A stretch of 64,000 nt of DNA from Rebecca billardiae RCC1528 (taxonomy: Eukaryota; Haptophyta): contig OZ251240.1 in assembly GCA_965240325.2 (NCBI GenBank), forward strand, positions 558,001 to 622,000, in the 5' to 3' direction. The number at the start of each line of letters is the position of its first letter. Within the stretch, counting starts at the first letter, position 1. The notes under the pieces were generated by a model, which was given only the letters and a program-made list of their open reading frames with translations, was not told the origin of the DNA and made no database searches. Positions 9,201 to 17,480 of this stretch are shown here, piece after piece. A program made the translations under genes and the position numbers.

Positions 9201-10255
9201 TCGGCAGGGCGGGCGCGCGCTGGGGCGCGGACGACCTCAGCAAGGCGGAGCCGTACGCAGGCGCCGCGCGCATCGCGCTGCAGGCGCTCCCGCCGTGCAG
9301 CGCGCGCCGCGTGCCGCCCGCCACCTGGGCGGCGGCCGAGGCGGCGTTGGTGGCCGCCGCGCCGCCGCCTCCCAGCCCGTCCACGGCGCTCGCGGCCGCG
9401 CTGCTGCTGGCCAACAGCACCGACGGCGCGGGCGGAGGCGGGAGCGCGCGGAGCTCGCGCGACAAGCCGCCGCCGCCGCCGCGCCTCAGCCCGTACCTCA
9501 ACTCGAGCGCGCGCGTGTGCGCCGTCTCGGAGCCGCTCGAGCGCGCGTGGCGCGAGTACGCGCGCGTGCGCGGGCTGTGCGCGCCCGCGGCCGCGCACCC
9601 GCCGGGCGACACGGGTGTGCGCGCGAGCTGCCGGCGCGCGCTGCACCGCGCGCTGCGCCACCCGCCCGCGCCGCGCTGCTCGCTCTCCGAGTTCGCGCGC
9701 TGGGTGCGCGGCTCGATCCTCCTCGCCGAGCGCGAGCCGTACCACGCAGACTGCGCGTGGGTGCCGCAGGTCGAGTACCTCTCGCGCGGCTGCGGCCGCC
9801 CGCTGCGCCGCGGGCACGACGCCGAGCTGGGCTCGTGGAAGGGGTGCGACGCGGTGATCAAGGTGGAGAGCCTCGCGGCGAGGATGGCGGCGTCGCTCGG
9901 CGAGCTCGTCGGCTGCACCGCCGCGAGCGCGGCCGACGCGGACGCCGCCGGCGGCGCAGCCGACGCGGCCGACGTCGCGCCGGCCGACGCGCAGGCGGAC
10001 GCGCTCGTCGCGCTGAGCGCGTGCGAGCGCTCCTTCTCGCGCGCCGTGCACGCCGCCACGCGCCGGGAGGACGTCGACGCGGCCCGAGACGCCGCCGCGG
10101 TGGTCGCCGACTTCTTCCGCCGCGACTACGAGGTGCTGCGCTACTCCTTCCCGTCGGCCAAGCACTTCAAGACGGCGGGCGCCAAGCCGAGGCGGCAGAA
10201 GCCGCACCACGCGCACGGCGCCGGCGGCCGCGGCGGCCACGAGGAGGCGGTGTGA
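6278..10255 (+). CDS. Large secretory glycosyltransferase-like protein with C-terminal sulfotransferase-like region
   Basis: 1325 residues without an intron. A signal peptide or anchor is visible at residues 1-26. Two related alpha/beta modules follow, at about 60-240 (opening RRVAVLLVGSMP) and 370-600 (opening RRIALVFFGLNRS). The second carries VAYLRPDLEY, resembling the acidic nucleotide-sugar site of algal glycosyltransferase-like proteins. Residues about 700-1050 are Gly/Ala/Pro-rich linker. The C-terminal 250 residues have several cysteines, WVPQVEYLSRGCG, a CDAVIKVESL segment and a final FFRRDYEVLRYSFP. These resemble the 3' half of carbohydrate sulfotransferases (PQ-motif, IGKxE-like, FYxxDFELFGY), but no PAPS 5'-phosphosulfate loop is seen. 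A Golgi role in glycan building or sulfation is inferred. The start is the first ATG and yields the signal peptide. Confidence 0.65.
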   Translation: MAAPATRRAACALVLVAATICPPAAGRLHRPNGTRSMPGGGRRALPLLNHTALSPLDCGDVPEFGTSRRRVAVLLVGSMPLLASTIQPLLDNVFAPLDAACVIADVYVATWGKNLRPDKSASRSQRVAAKRHVDLMVELLSPQAYALLSITESAVLLSPAGLDGPEERLELDLKYSHLRAALQQRALERVHAMWWARWRSVGVSGALLLRFDVPPVVLLDVPLLLSARGGELFDASGATGSACGPLLGAVWPMHKMLRALGRVDLRSAWPDVGEPAPTPAPARRGAGARGGRGGAPASAPSTKLGRLAADLGLSLTPVPALVERSHPGPPDPRASLWRAVERERARRADAPRAAPRALSCARAFGYGTRRRRIALVFFGLNRSLRRTLESIQAQVLAPLAAYCYTWEVFVHTYSEAVTFNSRANELGVRLGGAAEMRALLRPAKMAVTAQADADAAWPLELVTGRHGSYYAANATTRNLLRQLHSLQLATRLWERSSARFALVAYLRPDLEYLRPLDVPAAASVRPGELFVPYWAAWKGANDRVAFGAPDAMAQWGRRVELAREYARHAPLSSEGFLAFVLERRRLVARSTSLLGMRVRAGNASSPDLGLGVQCRWAANRCLIFCHRHTQVTPRNVLEREMRGHCLWPGERYWQPGAHGGGGRGAARLATSIASPRYPDAVLASAAAVQRLEAVTVLAARAGGLAAAPDATEPAPPEDESLGLSGGGGGGGGGLGGDGGGGAGAAGGGVSLEGGTAAAAQLAEAGGLGEGAGASAEPVLPEELRARWLETIREYELGAGPPLPRSHCIVGRGPAMARSSAVWRAREQQGRARSADGSAEAEGALEHGRALRAPKQPLPPSSLGATAQPGGAAGTPPPTSTAPGAAFGPDADVPPPARTKSAAKLAQLEVEQLEARLEAKGIARLPFRLPLNVTERLAAMAAARRLRKLCASVEKRRVRVAEVPGVRLPRALSRALGRAGARWGADDLSKAEPYAGAARIALQALPPCSARRVPPATWAAAEAALVAAAPPPPSPSTALAAALLLANSTDGAGGGGSARSSRDKPPPPPRLSPYLNSSARVCAVSEPLERAWREYARVRGLCAPAAAHPPGDTGVRASCRRALHRALRHPPAPRCSLSEFARWVRGSILLAEREPYHADCAWVPQVEYLSRGCGRPLRRGHDAELGSWKGCDAVIKVESLAARMAASLGELVGCTAASAADADAAGGAADAADVAPADAQADALVALSACERSFSRAVHAATRREDVDAARDAAAVVADFFRRDYEVLRYSFPSAKHFKTAGAKPRRQKPHHAHGAGGRGGHEEAV

Positions 10256-10551
10256 CGATATAGATATGTCTAGCCACTCCGCCATGCCCGGCTCGTACAA
10301 GGCGTCGGGTACGAATGGACTCTGGAGCTGGATGGTCGCGGCGCGCGGCGTCGTGGAGTAGACAGACCACAATGATCAATCATGGAACGATCAGGTTAGC
10401 TATGATGTTGGGATTTGAGCAACGAACGACAGCGGGCGCTGGCAGCGGCGTGGCGGTTGAGCTGCTGCCCGAGGTCGAGAGGGCGCCCGCGAGTCCCGTT
10501 TATAAGTTGGAGCGGGCGTCCAAGTAGTCGTTGATGTCCCTATAACGCCAC

Positions 10552-10648
<97 letters not shown>

Positions 10649-10858
10649 GTACTATATGATGTACTGACCGATCTGCGATCGATGAGTCATCAGCAGTCCG
10701 ATCAGTGACGAGTGAGTATCCGATCACGACGGACCGGGACGGAGCTAGTCGTATATATATATATATATATATAGTTATTATATATATATATATTACTATT
10801 AGGCAGTATAGACGCGATATATCACTATATACTACTAGATCGTCGTCATCATCATTAT
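10256..10858. other. Intergenic with TA microsatellites
   Basis: No gene is seen. The stretch separates two convergent genes and is dominated by TA dinucleotide runs at about 10552-10647 and 10753-10793. Reading frames across it are repeats of Ile-Tyr and are not genes. Confidence 0.7.
10552..10647. repeat. TA dinucleotide microsatellite
   Basis: About 95 bp of alternating T and A, with a single phase break near 10560. Confidence 0.95.
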
Positions 10859-12520
10859 TCATGCAGACAAGTGATCGAGACATGCAGCAGCCTCAGCAGC
10901 AGGGCCAGCAGCAGCCGCAGGCGCAGCGGCTGCAGCAGAAGCTTCACCTGCTGTCTCAGCGCACCACGCGTTGCAGTGGGGCTTGTGCACCTTCCACGAG
11001 CTGCGCAGGTGCTCACGCGAGCAGAAGACAGCCACGTGGCACCGTTCGCACTTCTTCAGACCACTGCCTGTGCGTCCGCAGGCGATGCAGCACTGGGAGA
11101 CCACCTCACGCTCTCCAGCGAAGCCAGCCAACAGATTGCACGCTGGATCTCTGAGGTTGGGATCGAGCTCATGGCCTCGGCGCAACAGCCGCATGCCCTC
11201 CTCCACGTCAGCACGCTCCACTCCCACACCTTTCATCGTCATCCGTCCCAGCCAGATGTGTGCAGGTGCGCACCCGCCATCCGCAGCCAAACTGAACCAG
11301 TGTGCCGCTTCGCTGACATTGCTCGACACTCCCTCTCCTTGAACATAGCACATGCCCAGATCGTTCTGCGCTTGAGCACAGCCCTGCTCTGCAGCCAGCC
11401 GGTACCAGCGCACTGCCTCGCTCCGATCCTGCTGCACACCATCGCCACGCGCATAGCAACCGCCCAGATTGAACTGGGCTTCAACAACTCCCTGGTCGGC
11501 CGCCAGCCGGAACCAGCGCGCTGCCTCGCCCACATCCTGCTGCACACCCTTGCCTTGCGCGTAGCACGCGCCCAGATGACACGGCGCCTCAGCAATGCCC
11601 TGCTCTGTCGCCAGCCGGAACCAGCGCGCTGCCTCGCCCCAGTCCTGCTGCACACCCTGGCCTTGCTCGTAGCACAAGCCCAAGTTGTACTGCGCTCCAG
11701 CATAGCCCTGCTCGGCTGCCAGCCGGTACCAGCGCACTGCCTCGCCCCAGTCCTGCTGCACGCCCTTGCCTTGCTCGTAGCACACGCCCAGATTGTGCTG
11801 CGCATTAGCAGAGCCCTGGTCGGCAGCCAGCCGGAACCAGCGCGCCGCCTCGCCCCATTCCTGCTGCACACCATCGCCTTGCTCGTAGCACACGCCCAGA
11901 TGGCACTGTGCCGCAGCGTAACCCTGCTCGGCCGCCAGCCGGTACCAGCGCGCCGCCTCGCCCCAGTCCTGCTGCACACCCTCGCCACGCGTGTAGCACA
12001 CGCCCAGATTGTGCTGCGCGTCAGCAACGCCCTGCTCGGCCGCCAGCCGGCACCAGCGCGCTGCCTCGCCCACATCCCGCTGCACACCCTTGCCTTTCTC
12101 GTAGCACCAGCCCAGACTGTACTGCCCTTGAGCATAGCCCTGCTCAGCCGCTAACCCGTACCAGCGCACTGCCTCGCCCCAGTCCTGCTGCACGCCCTTG
12201 CCTTGCGCGTAGCACACGCCCAGATTGTGCTGCGCTACAGCATGGCCCTGCTCGGCCGCCAGCCGGTACCAGCGCGCGCCCGCCTCGAGGTCCACGGGCT
12301 GACCAAGCGTGGCTGCCACGCAGATGTCGCCCATTCTCCCCTGCGCGTCGGCAAAGCCGCGCTCAGCGGCGAGGGTGTACAGGCGAAAGGCTTCGCGCTC
12401 GTCCTGCGCGATGCCGTCGCCCTCCTCAGCCCGCTTCGCCAGAAGGAACGTCGCACGCGCGTCGCCGCGCCCCGACTTGCGCCGGAGGAGCCCGACCGCC
12501 GCGGAAGCGTTCGCCGCCAT
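10859..12520 (-). CDS. Sel1-repeat protein with C-terminal MYND zinc finger
   Basis: 553 residues in one exon. About twelve Sel1-like (TPR-type) repeats of 36 residues fill residues 25-455. Each has the pattern A-x-A-Q-x-x-L-G-x-C-Y-x-x-G-x-G-V-Q-Q-D, then EAxRWYRLAAEQG. The central repeats are nearly identical at DNA level with a 108-bp period, showing recent unit duplication. Residues about 475-512 form a MYND finger (CxxC, CxxC, C, H, C spacing in CIACG...CERC...C...H...C). The tail is Ala-rich. Such proteins act as adaptors, with the Sel1 solenoid and MYND finger both binding proteins. The partner is unknown. The ATG at 12520 precedes the first repeat directly; the frame is open a little further upstream but without a better ATG. 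Confidence 0.85.
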   Translation of the reverse strand: MAANASAAVGLLRRKSGRGDARATFLLAKRAEEGDGIAQDEREAFRLYTLAAERGFADAQGRMGDICVAATLGQPVDLEAGARWYRLAAEQGHAVAQHNLGVCYAQGKGVQQDWGEAVRWYGLAAEQGYAQGQYSLGWCYEKGKGVQRDVGEAARWCRLAAEQGVADAQHNLGVCYTRGEGVQQDWGEAARWYRLAAEQGYAAAQCHLGVCYEQGDGVQQEWGEAARWFRLAADQGSANAQHNLGVCYEQGKGVQQDWGEAVRWYRLAAEQGYAGAQYNLGLCYEQGQGVQQDWGEAARWFRLATEQGIAEAPCHLGACYAQGKGVQQDVGEAARWFRLAADQGVVEAQFNLGGCYARGDGVQQDRSEAVRWYRLAAEQGCAQAQNDLGMCYVQGEGVSSNVSEAAHWFSLAADGGCAPAHIWLGRMTMKGVGVERADVEEGMRLLRRGHELDPNLRDPACNLLAGFAGEREVVSQCCIACGRTGSGLKKCERCHVAVFCSREHLRSSWKVHKPHCNAWCAETAGEASAAAAAPAAAAGPAAEAAACLDHLSA

Positions 12521-13978
12521 AATTATGATACTGGAAACCCGCCACGAGAACAAAATAGTAAGTCATCCATCCACCGGGTCACACAATAAGCGGATCAGAA
12601 AACGCGCAAGGCAGGCCCACGCGGCCACGCCACTAATCTGGCAGCCTGGCCTATTGCCATGACAGCAGCTGTGCTGATGAACTTATAGGCTTAGCGGTGC
12701 GACGCTTGCTTGCGCCTGACCACTGACTTGATGATGCATGGGAAGTGAGGTGAGACCGGGGAGGCCCGACTCAGGTGCCTGCCCAAGCCCGCCAAAGGCG
12801 CTGGTTTGGGCTGGCCCAGCCCGGACGTTCACTGTCCGGCTCAGCCGGTGCGGCTGCAGATTAGTAAGTTACCACGAGCCTTCGGTCGTTTTCACCACAT
12901 TGTTAGCCAAGGGTCGCCCTTGCTTGACGTCTGGTTCGGTCGCGCGACGAGCGGCTCGCGTGCGGTGCCAGCGGATGAAGCGGCACGTGCGGCGGGCGCA
13001 TACGCACATGGCCGCCCTCCACGCGCGAGTGCGCGACTGCGTGTTCCACGAGCTGCAGCAGGCGGCCGCGGGCTGGTCGGCGGCCGGCGAGGTCGGCGGA
13101 GTGCCGCCCGGCCCGCGTTCTCGCTTGGGCGCGGGCCGCACTCTCACTCACAGCGCGGGGCGTGGTGCTGCAGACGGGCCATTCATTGCAGCGCGCACTC
13201 CGTGTTCAGAAGTGCACACGCGCGCGCGTCGTCAGCCCCGCCGCTGCGCCCCTGTGGCGCCCATGGCAGCGTCGGAAGCTCGGGCTACTGGCCGCGAGCC
13301 ATCATGCGTTTCAGAAACAGGTTTCCAGCCCAAGTTGACGCGCAGCGCCAACCCATATTGTATGACATCAGCGAACCACCCTCCGTCGTGAGCAAACCGA
13401 CGTCCGCCTATCTTTTCAACCGCCACGACAACTGAGCCGCTGTGAGCGCGGGGCGGCCGTTCTCTGTCTCAGCTCGGCCGAACTCCGGCGCCTCGATGAT
13501 AAGGTGCGGCAACGCGCCCCTCATCTGCCTGACCGTGTTTTGTGGCGGTGTCTTTGTGCAGTGTTGGATGATGGCGTCAATCACGCCTTAATCAATCATA
13601 TAGCAGTAAATTCTGTACGGTAGTAGTAAGCTACTCCGAGTGAGTGAACTGTCGTACAGCACATTGACTACGTTATAGTCCGTATAGTTATTCAGTAATC
13701 AAGAATTAATACTCGGACGACACGGACCGACTCGGACAGACGAGTAATAGGCTACAGTGGCTCCGGCTTCGGTCCCCCCCCCCCCAGTCCGGTCACTGGA
13801 GCGTTACATCTTGACACTGCAATCGGCGGGATGTCGGATGACGCTGCCTCTGATGATCTACACTAGCTCAGACTAGACCACCCCCGAGGCGGTCCTTTGG
13901 TCTTGCGGACGATATTACGGCCGCAGATATGGATCATCAGCCCGACCTCCAATATTAGGTTCAGACTCGTCTATATTT
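12521..13978. other. Intergenic, no convincing gene
   Basis: About 1.5 kb. Open frames at 12738-13435 have no recognisable domain and their composition follows GC content, so I do not call them genes. From about 13600 the DNA becomes AT-richer, and a run of ten C occurs near 13780. Confidence 0.5.
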
Positions 13979-14276
13979 TGGCGCACGCCCCCCCCCCGAA
14001 AGGTCTGAGCGTGAGCGAAAGCCGGGGGGGGGCGGCGCACGTGCTCCGCAAAATCAAAAAGAGGATGCGCGCAGGATTTTGGGGATTTTTCGGTAGGTGG
14101 CCACCGCGTATGAGTGGATATCGCTGCCGCAATGATTGCGTTTGTAGTAGATGCTAATTTTAACGATAGTAACACTTAGGGGAATGCAGGGTGGAATAGC
14201 ACATAACACCAGCCGTGTGTTAGAACATTCCGTCATAGTAAGATGCCTGAATTGTAAGAGCCTGAAACAGCTCGCC
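13979..14276 (+). repeat. Dispersed repeat family R, copy 1
   Basis: Direct repeat of 52187-52537. Shared blocks are: TGGCGCACG then a C10 tract, a 26-nt spacer and a G9 tract; CGGCGCACGTGCTCCGC and AAAATC; GATGCGCGCAGGATT; ATGATTGCGTTTGTA; GAACATTC; and TGTAAGAGCCTGAAACAGCTC. The C and G tracts can pair as a long stem. No protein family is recognised. Confidence 0.8.
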
Positions 14277-15828
14277 AACCATAGAAACGATAGGTTGGGT
14301 CGTCAGCTTTGATTCACGCGCTTCTGAAAAACAGCGTTTTCGATTAGACGCATCCCTCTTCTCTTCAGAGAACTGCGCTTCAAAAACACCGTTTCAACGA
14401 AAGACGATCGCCCGCCATTCAACTGAAACGAGATTCTGCATAAAGCGAACCAAAGATGTTATTGCGCGGGTAGTCCGAACCGACGTTCCCGCGCGCTCTC
14501 ATATCATACAGCTATCGAGCTACTGACTTGCTCATGCGGGTGGGATTCGACATCTCTATCTGCGAGGATTAACAGCTCTCTGAAAACGATTGTGTCCTGG
14601 ACAACTTGAAAGGGCAGCGATCGGCTTTGATTCTGCCTATTGTAGGGAAAGTTTTATGGTACGAGTTAACGAACCGTCACTTCTGGGCTCTGGTCGCGAA
14701 CAGTCGCCAACTGCCGGCACTACGTGCGCGATCGCGTGGGGCGATCGCGTGGGGCGCGATCCGGCGTGCAGCGGAAGCGCCCGAAGCGGAGGCGTCGGGG
14801 GCGGCGGCTGAAGGGAGCGAGGGCGGTGGTGGCGGCACCGAGGACGAGGGAGGCGCGCCGAACGGCATGTCCGTCCTCACCCTCGCCATCGGCGGCCGCC
14901 CGCGCGTCACCGCCGCCGGCTCTCAGCCGACGACAACGCCCGCGAGTGCCGCCCACGGCGCGCGGCGGGCGCGTCACGGCAGGCGGCGGGGGCGGCGACT
15001 GCAGGGAGCGAGGGCGATGGTGGCGGCGCAGTCGAGGGAGGTGCGCCATCCGGACAGCGCGGCGGCGCGGCGCGCGGCCGAGCGCGGGAGCCTGGGCGGC
15101 GGCGGGCGCGCGGCGGGGCATGTGCTCAGTGCTGCCCGAGAGGCTGGCGCACTCGCCCAGCGCCGCCGCGCACACCGCCGCCGACCTCGCGCGCACGACC
15201 TCCGTCAACTCCTCCGTCAGCGGCGGAGAGCGCGTCGCCTCGCCGCCCACGCTGCCGCCCAGCCGGTTCGTCATCCGAGCGCTCGCCGGGCGCGCGCGGC
15301 GTGACGCGCCGGGCCGCGGTCGCCGCCTACTAACTAAGTGGTGGGACCGCCGCTGGGGGGCGGGGCGGGCGGAGGAGATGGCGGTGGCGAAGGAGGACGC
15401 GGTGGTGGACGTGGACGTCACGCAGTCCGGGCTGCACTGGCTCATCCACCTCCTCTCTGCACTCGACCCACCGCCGTCACCGACGGCGCAGCAGCTGGCG
15501 GCGGCGCGACGGATCGGGTGGCGGGCGCGGCCTCGGCCGAGGCGGGCGCGCGCCGCGCGCGCCGCTGCGGCGGCGTGGAGCGGCGGGAGCTGAGCGGCGC
15601 GCTGCTGCACACGCAGTCACGCTGCGCACGTGCTGCAGACGCTGTACGAGCGCGCCACCGCCGACGCCGCTGCAGACGCTGTACGAGTACGAGCGCGCCA
15701 CCGCCGACGCCGTCGCGCCGCCGCTGCCCCCGCCGCACCGGCACCGTCCGACCGTCCGACCGTGTCGTCACAAGCCGCGGCTGCTGCTCACATTCACAAG
15801 CTCACTAGCTGCGTGATGGTGACTAGCC
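14277..15828. other. Intergenic, GC-rich frames without recognisable gene
   Basis: From 14277 to about 14700 the DNA has mixed composition and may be an eroded continuation of repeat R. From 14700 to 15600 both strands stay open for 230-300 codons, giving Arg/Ala-rich products. A stretch at about 15119-15310 on the plus strand and one at 15378-15480 look somewhat protein-like, but no domain, intron pair or motif supports a gene. Confidence 0.4.
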
Positions 15829-15889
15829 ACTAGGGCCGTGCGCCCTCAACTTCGTTGTTCACTACCCGAAGATCGGCGTAGCCGATCAT
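15829..15889 (+). repeat. 61-nt three-hairpin element, copy A
   Basis: Matches 54216-54276 with one mismatch in 61 nt. It folds as three successive hairpins: GGGC-loop-GCCC, CAAC-TTC-GTTG, and GATCGGC-GTA-GCCGATC. An AT-rich simple tail follows. Both copies sit on the plus strand after weakly similar DNA, so this may be the conserved 3' end of a short retroelement or a structured RNA. Confidence 0.75.
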
Positions 15890-16451
15890 CTATATATATA
15901 ACTAAATACCCAGTCCAGGTAACAACACATATATGTATACAGGTGTCCGGAACCGGCTCCCGGGCTGTGCTGAAATCTGAGTATACGGGGCGGGTAATTA
16001 TATATATAGTAAAATAGAGTCTGAATAACCTATTGGGAGGTGGGATCGGATGCGACATTTCTCGTTGAAGTCATCAATCGGGGGTCGGAACCGGGGACTC
16101 TTACAGCTGCATGGTCCGCTTGGTTGACTTCGGCTGCTCGGGGCCAGCAAGACGTAATAACGGAGCTGGGGGGGGTGGACCGGAGCCGGTCGCCGGACGG
16201 CCCGGCCGCGGTCGTTGGCTTAGACGGCCGAGCATTAGTGTTTCAGTGAGACGTGCGTAGCGGGCTCACGGTGGCAGGTTGCCGTGCCATCCTTCATCGT
16301 ACGCTCTCCGAAGAGAGACCTGGAGACTGGTTTGAACCCATGACCTCGGTACGCATCATATACAATAGCGGTTAAGCAATCAACCGCAGATTGTCAGTTG
16401 CCAAGTCCGCGCCGAGTTGCCCGTTAGATTGAGTGCACGAATACGGGCGCG
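15890..16451. other. Intergenic, with tRNA-like patch
   Basis: No protein gene is seen. The stretch includes AT-rich simple sequence (to about 16020) and a tRNA-like patch on the minus strand near 16315-16395. Confidence 0.5.
16315..16395 (-). ncRNA. Possible tRNA-derived (SINE-like) remnant
   Basis: Read on the minus strand, the segment has GGGTTCAAACC, which fits a pol III B box/T-loop. Upstream are a possible anticodon arm (GTAT, 7-nt loop ATGATGC, GTAC) and a D-arm-like ATTGCTTAACCGC. The T stem pairs poorly and no clean 7-bp acceptor stem is visible, so an intact tRNA is unlikely. A tRNA-derived short element is the better guess. Confidence 0.35.
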
Positions 16452-17318
16452 CTACTTCTTCCCCTTGCCACCCTTCTTGTCATCCTTCGCCACGGGCGTG
16501 AACTTGAGGACGAAGATGTCGTTGTCGATGACCGACGCTCCTGCGATTGCGGAGCGGGCGCGGGCGCGCCGGTCAGTGGGCGCTGGCTGGCCCCGAGTAT
16601 AGTGTGTGCGAGCGCCAGGCGCAGCGACCTCGCGCGCGTGGCCCCCCCGCGCCCCCGCCGTCCCAGCCGCCGCCGCTCCGCACCCCTGCCACCATCGATT
16701 GACGCGCGCGCCAACGCGCTCGGCGCGCCCACCGATGGGCTGGTCGTCCTCGAGCAGAGGCAGCTTGCCCGGAACGAGGGTGGGTGTAAGCGGGGAGAAG
16801 CACATGCGCGCAGCGTCCACGTTCGAGGCGGCGAGGCCGGGCATCAGCTTGTACTCGACGAGGATCTGCTTGATCTGCTTGGGCGTGGTCTCCTGCGTCA
16901 CGCCCTCCAGCCCGACCGAGGTGCCGTCCAGCGCCTGGATGCGTATGCGGTTGAGCGGCTGCTCGGCAGCGATCAGCTCGAGCGTCGAGAACGGCCGCGC
17001 CTTCACAAACACGTCGATGCGCGAGCCGTCGGAGACGCGATAGTGGCGGAAGTCGTGGCCGTTTTCGAGCACCGCGTCCCACCAGCGGAGCACCACCTCC
17101 TTGCGCGGCGAGATCGCGAAGTGGTCCACCACCATCTCCCTGAACTCATCGATGCTCAGCTCTGGGCCCACGTCAAAACGGACCGGCTCGGCGGAGGCGA
17201 GCCTGGTCTCGCCGTCCTCCGAGCGCGCAGCAACGGCGCGGCTCTGCAGCTGCACGTTGACGTACGTCAGGTGCACCTCGCGGGGCGCCGCGCGCGTCGC
17301 GCCCCACGTCGCGGTCAT
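16452..17318 (-). CDS. Ubiquitin-like-fold protein, two-exon gene
   Basis: Exons 17318-16733 and 16540-16452 are joined across intron 16732-16541 (192 nt, GTGGGC...CGCAG, phase 1), giving 224 residues. The join restores IGASVIDNDIFVLKF at the end of a beta-grasp-like domain. The first half (about residues 10-95) contains VHLTYVNVQL, a central helix and GSRIDVFVKARP. The second (about 105-205) contains NRIRIQALDG, TTPKQIKQILVEY, and the VLKF strand. Together they suggest two tandem ubiquitin-like folds. The C terminus is a Lys/Gly-rich tail. No family name can be assigned with confidence. The ATG at 17318 lies 162 bp from the probable start of the divergent sulfatase gene. Confidence 0.7.
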   Translation of the reverse strand: MTATWGATRAAPREVHLTYVNVQLQSRAVAARSEDGETRLASAEPVRFDVGPELSIDEFREMVVDHFAISPRKEVVLRWWDAVLENGHDFRHYRVSDGSRIDVFVKARPFSTLELIAAEQPLNRIRIQALDGTSVGLEGVTQETTPKQIKQILVEYKLMPGLAASNVDAARMCFSPLTPTLVPGKLPLLEDDQPIGGRAERVGARVNRWWQGCGAAAAGTAGARGGHAREVAAPGARTHYTRGQPAPTDRRARARSAIAGASVIDNDIFVLKFTPVAKDDKKGGKGKK

Positions 17319-17480
17319 GCGCGCGGCCCAGGTGGCCGTGAGCGCCCGGCGGGCGGAGTACGGTAGTCAACGAACTCGGCCGCGAGATACCGTAACCGCC
17401 GAAACGACATACAGTATGGCTCGCTGTTCATGACCGTCCAACCACCGCCTCGCTGGCTCGCCGGCGGCCCATCCCAAATC

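Noticed and set aside
10500-10883. Frame rich in Ile-Tyr repeats
   Set aside because: Simple translation of the TA microsatellite.
12738-13435. Two overlapping plus frames of about 210 codons
   Set aside because: No motif or domain, and composition follows background; no transcript-like structure.
13979-14060. Possible hammerhead-type ribozyme in repeat R (GAGCGAAAGCC near CTGAGCG)
   Set aside because: The CUGAUGA core is missing, and the conserved core cannot be assembled with three stems.
13915-14175. Small protein shared by both copies of repeat R (DFAEHVRRPP on the minus strand)
   Set aside because: The C and G tracts differ in length between copies and shift the frame, and flanking parts diverge, so coding conservation is not supported.
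14724-15593. Possible gene on either strand at 14.7-15.6 kb
   Set aside because: Both strands are open with Arg/Ala-rich products. There is no domain, no paired splice sites and no preferred start.
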